This document shows, piece by piece, positions 4,611-7,117 of a DNA stretch of 7,117 nt. The DNA comes from DASZIT01 sp036264255. Its GTDB lineage: Bacteria > Actinomycetota > Acidimicrobiia > Acidimicrobiales > RAAP-2. The DNA lies in assembly GCA_036264255.1 (NCBI GenBank), contig DATARI010000154.1, forward strand, positions 1 to 7,117, given 5' to 3'. The notes below the pieces were generated by a model, which made no database searches, was not told the DNA's origin, and was given only the letters and a program-made list of their open reading frames with translations. Both the position numbers and the translations under genes were made by a program. The first letter of the stretch is position 1, and the number at the start of each line of letters is the position of its first letter.

Positions 4611-6097
4611 TCCGTGTCCTCCTCTGCCTGATTCACCTTCAGGTCGTCCCGTGACACGGGATTCCCTTCCTCATCCACCAACTCGACATTGTCGAGCAAC
4701 CACCGCAGGGCCTTGGCCTTGCGCCGGTCCGAGCGTACCGCCGAGAGGCGTCCGCCCTGTTCGAGCTGTTCGCGTACCTGGTCGGCGCTCATCTCCAGGC
4801 GTTCGCCCATGGTGGCCAGCTCGGCGTCGAGCTCCTCGTCGGTCAGCTCGATGTGCTCCAATTCCACCAGGGAGCGGAGGGCGAGGTCCGACTTGACCCC
4901 CTGGAGGGCGCCGGCCCGGAGCTCGTCGAGGAACTCCTGCTCGTCCCGCCCGGTGGCGGCCAGGAACTGACCGAGCCCGATCTTCTGCTCCTCCAACCGG
5001 TGGTTGAGGTCGTGGATCCGCTCCCGCAACTCCCCCTGCACCAGGATCTCGGGGACGTCCTCGGTGACCAGCTCCACCAGTGCCTCGATCGTCTTCTGCT
5101 GGAGGGCCAGCTGGGCCTGGACGATGCGCCGTTGCTTGAGTCGCTTGGTGATGTCCGCCCGGAGCTCGTCGGCGGTGTCGAACTCGGAGGCTTCCGACGC
5201 CCACTCGTCGGTGACCTCGGGGAGCACCAGCTCCTTCACGTCCTTGACCACCACGGTGAACGCGATGGTCTGGCCGAGCTCCTCGAGGGTGGACTTGAAC
5301 TCGAGGGTCTGGCCGGCCTTGGCCCCGATCAGCTGGTCGTCGAGCTCGGGGACGACCCCGCCGCTCCCGGCTTCGTAGAGGAAGTCCTCCGCCTTGAGGT
5401 CGTCGTCGTCGCCTTCCTCCTCGTAGTCGGCGTCCTTCTCGCCCTCCACCTTGGCCACCGCGCTGCTCTTGTCGCTCTCGGTGTCGTCCTTGGCGGCGTC
5501 GGCGTCACCGTCGGCATCGGCGTCGGCATCGGCGTCGGCATCGGCATCGGCGTCGGCATCGGCGGATTCCTTGATCCGCTTCCCGGTGATGTCGATGGTG
5601 ACCTGGTCACCCTTTTGCACCGGCCGGTCCACGTCGACCAGCTCACCGGAGGTGGCCCGTAGCCGGTCGATCTGGGCGGTGATCTCCTCCTCGGGGACGT
5701 CGAGTCCCGGCAGCGTCACCACCAGACCCTGATAGCCGGGAATGGAGACGGTCGGTCGCACCTCGACGATGGCATCGAAGGACACCGGCCCCGACTCGTC
5801 GCCGGCGGTGATGTCGATCTCGGGTTGGTCGATGGGATCGACCTCGGTGTCGGAGACCGCCTTGGCATAGAACTCCGGGAGGGCCTCGCGCAGAGCTTCG
5901 TCGCGCAGGGCGGCGGCCCCACCCAGTCGCGCTTCGATCACCCGGCGGGGGACCTTGCCGGGCCGGAAGCCGGGTACCCGCACCTCCCGCGACAAGCGAC
6001 GCAGGACTCCGTTGAGGGCTTCGTCAATCTCCGATTCGTCGACCTCAACGGTCAGACGAACCTTGTTGCCCTCCTCGGGCGCGGCTGTGGCTCGCAT
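4607..6097 (-). CDS. tig: Trigger factor, ribosome-associated chaperone / prolyl isomerase
   Basis: Binds the ribosome exit tunnel and shields nascent chains. Domains in order: N-terminal ribosome-binding domain (about 1-115) with the signature GFRPGKVP (43-50), an FKBP-type PPIase domain (about 155-290), and the helical chaperone domain to residue 496. It is longer than usual (about 430-460). Most of the excess is an acidic low-complexity insert at about residues 176-235, in the PPIase domain between GDQVTIDITGKR and AEDFLYEAGSGG. The insert contains eight Asp-Ala dipeptides in a row (180-195), then Asp-Gly, two more Asp-Ala, and a Glu/Asp-rich tail including DDDD (230-233). The flanking PPIase sequence is intact, so the insert probably forms a flexible loop. 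The ATG at 6097 matches the family start. No Shine-Dalgarno is visible, and a -10-like box lies 11 bases upstream. The stop overlaps the clpP start. Confidence 0.97.
   Translation of the reverse strand: MRATAAPEEGNKVRLTVEVDESEIDEALNGVLRRLSREVRVPGFRPGKVPRRVIEARLGGAAALRDEALREALPEFYAKAVSDTEVDPIDQPEIDITAGDESGPVSFDAIVEVRPTVSIPGYQGLVVTLPGLDVPEEEITAQIDRLRATSGELVDVDRPVQKGDQVTIDITGKRIKESADADADADADADADADADGDADAAKDDTESDKSSAVAKVEGEKDADYEEEGDDDDLKAEDFLYEAGSGGVVPELDDQLIGAKAGQTLEFKSTLEELGQTIAFTVVVKDVKELVLPEVTDEWASEASEFDTADELRADITKRLKQRRIVQAQLALQQKTIEALVELVTEDVPEILVQGELRERIHDLNHRLEEQKIGLGQFLAATGRDEQEFLDELRAGALQGVKSDLALRSLVELEHIELTDEELDAELATMGERLEMSADQVREQLEQGGRLSAVRSDRRKAKALRWLLDNVELVDEEGNPVSRDDLKVNQAEEDTE
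4618..4623 (-). promoter_or_regulatory. Shine-Dalgarno of clpP inside tig
   Basis: A perfect AGGAGG on the minus strand, seven bases before the GTG at 4610, within the last codons of tig. It decides the start in favour of the overlapping GTG. Confidence 0.8.
5495..5563 (-). repeat. In-frame hexanucleotide repeat encoding Asp-Ala in tig
   Basis: Eleven consecutive hexamers of GGCGTC/GGCATC type on the plus strand run from 5495 to 5560, with one variant (ACCGTC at 5507-5512), plus a final GGC. On the coding strand they read GAY-GCC, i.e. Asp-Ala. Because the unit is six bases, gain or loss by slippage keeps the frame and only changes the loop length. Confidence 0.9.
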
Positions 6098-6108
6098 AAG
6101 AGTAAGTG

Positions 6109-6138
6109 AGTCTATCGGTCGCCAGGAGGCCGACTCAC
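6109..6138 (-). promoter_or_regulatory. Candidate tig promoter (near-leaderless)
   Basis: On the minus strand GTGAGT (6133-6138) lies 18 bases before TAGACT (6109-6114). The -10 fits TAnnnT, while the -35 is only partly conserved. Eleven bases separate the -10 from ATG 6097, leaving at most about five bases of leader, and there is no Shine-Dalgarno. It fills most of the 55-base gap after the MDMPI-family gene. Confidence 0.4.
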
Positions 6139-6152
6139 CGCGCCAATTCCGA

Positions 6153-6986
6153 TCAGATCATGAAATTCATGCACTCCAGGACCCGTTGTCCGAGGGCCAC
6201 ATCCCCCGAGAGGCGGGCTTCTCCCGAGCCGAGCACCTCCGTCGGAGACACCCGGCCGAAGCCCAGCCGCCAGAACGCCTCCTGGTCCATGGTCAGGATG
6301 ACGGTCGGTTCGGACGTGAGTTCGGCCCGGACGTAGGCCCGGCCTCCCTCCACCTCCACCGGCACCGACCGGCCCAGGACACCACCCACCTCGAACAGCA
6401 CGGTGGTGCCGTCCGGCGGCCCCACCTTCTTGCCGACCACGAAGCTCATCGCCCCGGCGCACTGCTTGAGGATGTGCTTCTCACCGGCGCCGTTACGGCC
6501 CCCCGGCCGATCCAGGGCCCGTCGGACGTCTTGTTCGTGGGTCCACGAATCGAGGAGCCGGGTGTCCATGAAGTCCCGGTAGGGGACCTGGCCGATGGGG
6601 CTCCAGCCGATCTCTTCGAACCTCTCCGGCGGGAACGACCGGAGCTCGGCGAGCCGGCGGTCGGTGACGTCGACGAACTCGGCCAGCACCTCGGAGCCCG
6701 GGGTCTGCCGTCGGGCCTCGATCCACGCCTCGTTCATCTCCCCGATCGGGTTCCTCACATAAGGGGGCACCGGAGTCACCGGTGGAGGCGCCGGGTCGCC
6801 CAGCAGGGTGTGCTCGATACCGATGAGATGGGACACCTGGTCCCGCACCGACCATCCCGGACAGGTGGTCGGCAGCGCCCACTGGCCATCGTCCAGACCG
6901 GTGCAGGCCTCGACCATCGACGTCCAGGTCTCCGCCAGGCTGTCGATCACCGGCTCGGAGCCAGCCGCCGCCCCCGCCCCCGCCAT
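6153..6986 (-). CDS. Maleylpyruvate isomerase family (mycothiol-dependent) DinB-fold protein
   Basis: A 277-residue member of the actinobacterial MDMPI/DinB-fold group, whose characterised members use mycothiol and a bound metal. Most have no known substrate, and this one cannot be assigned one. The N-terminal four-helix part contains TCPGWSVRDQVSHLIG (41-56) with His53, and LLDSWTHEQDVRRAL (144-158) with Asp146 and His150. These line up with the His/Glu/His zinc ligands I recall for the C. glutamicum isomerase, with Asp in place of Glu. The C-terminal half (about 185-277), including PDGTTVLFEVGG, SEPTVILTMDQEAFWRL and GEARLSGD, looks like the SCP2-like MDMPI_C domain. I chose ATG at 6986 because a longer reading would cover the peroxidase gene in another frame. 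The start overlaps that gene's stop as TGATG with no clear Shine-Dalgarno, so coupled translation is likely. GTG at 6950 is a less likely alternative. Confidence 0.8.
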   Translation of the reverse strand: MAGAGAAAGSEPVIDSLAETWTSMVEACTGLDDGQWALPTTCPGWSVRDQVSHLIGIEHTLLGDPAPPPVTPVPPYVRNPIGEMNEAWIEARRQTPGSEVLAEFVDVTDRRLAELRSFPPERFEEIGWSPIGQVPYRDFMDTRLLDSWTHEQDVRRALDRPGGRNGAGEKHILKQCAGAMSFVVGKKVGPPDGTTVLFEVGGVLGRSVPVEVEGGRAYVRAELTSEPTVILTMDQEAFWRLGFGRVSPTEVLGSGEARLSGDVALGQRVLECMNFMI

Positions 6987-7117
6987 CAATTCGGGAGTAC
7001 GCCCTCGATGGCGTCGATGACCTCCGGAGCCTCGGGATCGACCATGGGCCGAAACCGCTTCACGATGGTGCCGTCCGGGGAGACCAGGAACTTCTCGAAG
7101 TTCCACTGGATGTCGCC
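6986..7117 (-). CDS. Glutathione peroxidase family protein (C-terminal 43 residues; 5' end outside window)
   Basis: Thiol peroxidase of the GPx fold that reduces hydroperoxides. Only the C-terminal end is visible: GDIQWNFEKFLVSPDGTIVK, then RFRPMVDPEAPEVIDAIEGV and LPN before TGA (6986-6988). QWNFEKFLV carries the Trp and Asn of the family's catalytic Cys-Gln-Trp-Asn tetrad (Trp codon 7103-7105); the catalytic cysteine lies outside the window. Actinobacteria usually lack glutathione, so the reductant is more likely thioredoxin or mycothiol, as reported for the C. glutamicum mycothiol peroxidase. The one-base stop/start overlap (TGATG) with the MDMPI-family gene indicates a shared transcript. 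Confidence 0.85.
   Translation of the reverse strand, partial: GDIQWNFEKFLVSPDGTIVKRFRPMVDPEAPEVIDAIEGVLPN

Noticed and set aside
5495..5563. Repeat tract as a CRISPR array
   Set aside because: The units are six bases with no spacers, and they lie in frame inside tig.
4853..5662. Plus-strand frame with Val/Gly/Ile repeats opposite tig
   Set aside because: The repeat is the reverse reading of the Asp-Ala tract, and the tig frame has full family similarity.
6987..7106. 40-residue N-terminal extension of the MDMPI-family protein
   Set aside because: This stretch is the GPx C-terminus read out of frame. The Arg/Gly/His-rich translation has no family match, and ATG 6986 fits the family start.

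Overview
This window is a high-GC, housekeeping stretch of an actinobacterial chromosome. All eight recognisable genes lie on the minus strand, so transcription runs from the right end to the left. GTG starts are frequent (ndk, folC, clpX, clpP). A maleylpyruvate-isomerase/mycothiol-family protein and the order tig-clpP-clpX-folC-ndk-mreB point to Actinomycetota. The single clpP, the absence of valS, and the general look of the proteins fit a deep branch such as Acidimicrobiia, but that placement is an inference.

In order of transcription (right to left), the window opens with the last 43 codons of a glutathione-peroxidase-family gene. Its stop overlaps the start of a 277-residue MDMPI/DinB-fold protein as TGATG. 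After a 55-base gap holding a candidate promoter comes tig (trigger factor), which carries an unusual Asp/Ala hexanucleotide-repeat insert in its PPIase domain. clpP overlaps the end of tig as GTGA and uses a strong AGGAGG ribosome site inside tig. A 125-base gap with a 13-bp tandem repeat and two inverted repeats separates clpP from clpX. Then come folC, ndk and the first 93 codons of mreB.

Functionally, tig, clpP and clpX form a protein-quality set: a ribosome-bound folding chaperone, and an ATP-dependent unfoldase feeding a serine protease barrel. folC makes and polyglutamates folate, ndk balances nucleoside triphosphates, and mreB begins what is normally the cell-wall elongation operon. 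ndk and tig each have a promoter-like -10 box only 9-11 bases before the start codon and no Shine-Dalgarno, which suggests leaderless mRNAs. mreB and clpX have Shine-Dalgarno sequences after gaps of 240 and 125 bases.

I found no mobile element, CRISPR array, RNA gene or defence-like module. Nothing here looks like an undescribed multi-gene system. The points that most deserve a second look are the trigger factor repeat insert, the lone clpP, the peroxidase/MDMPI translational pair and the small regulatory-looking repeats between genes.
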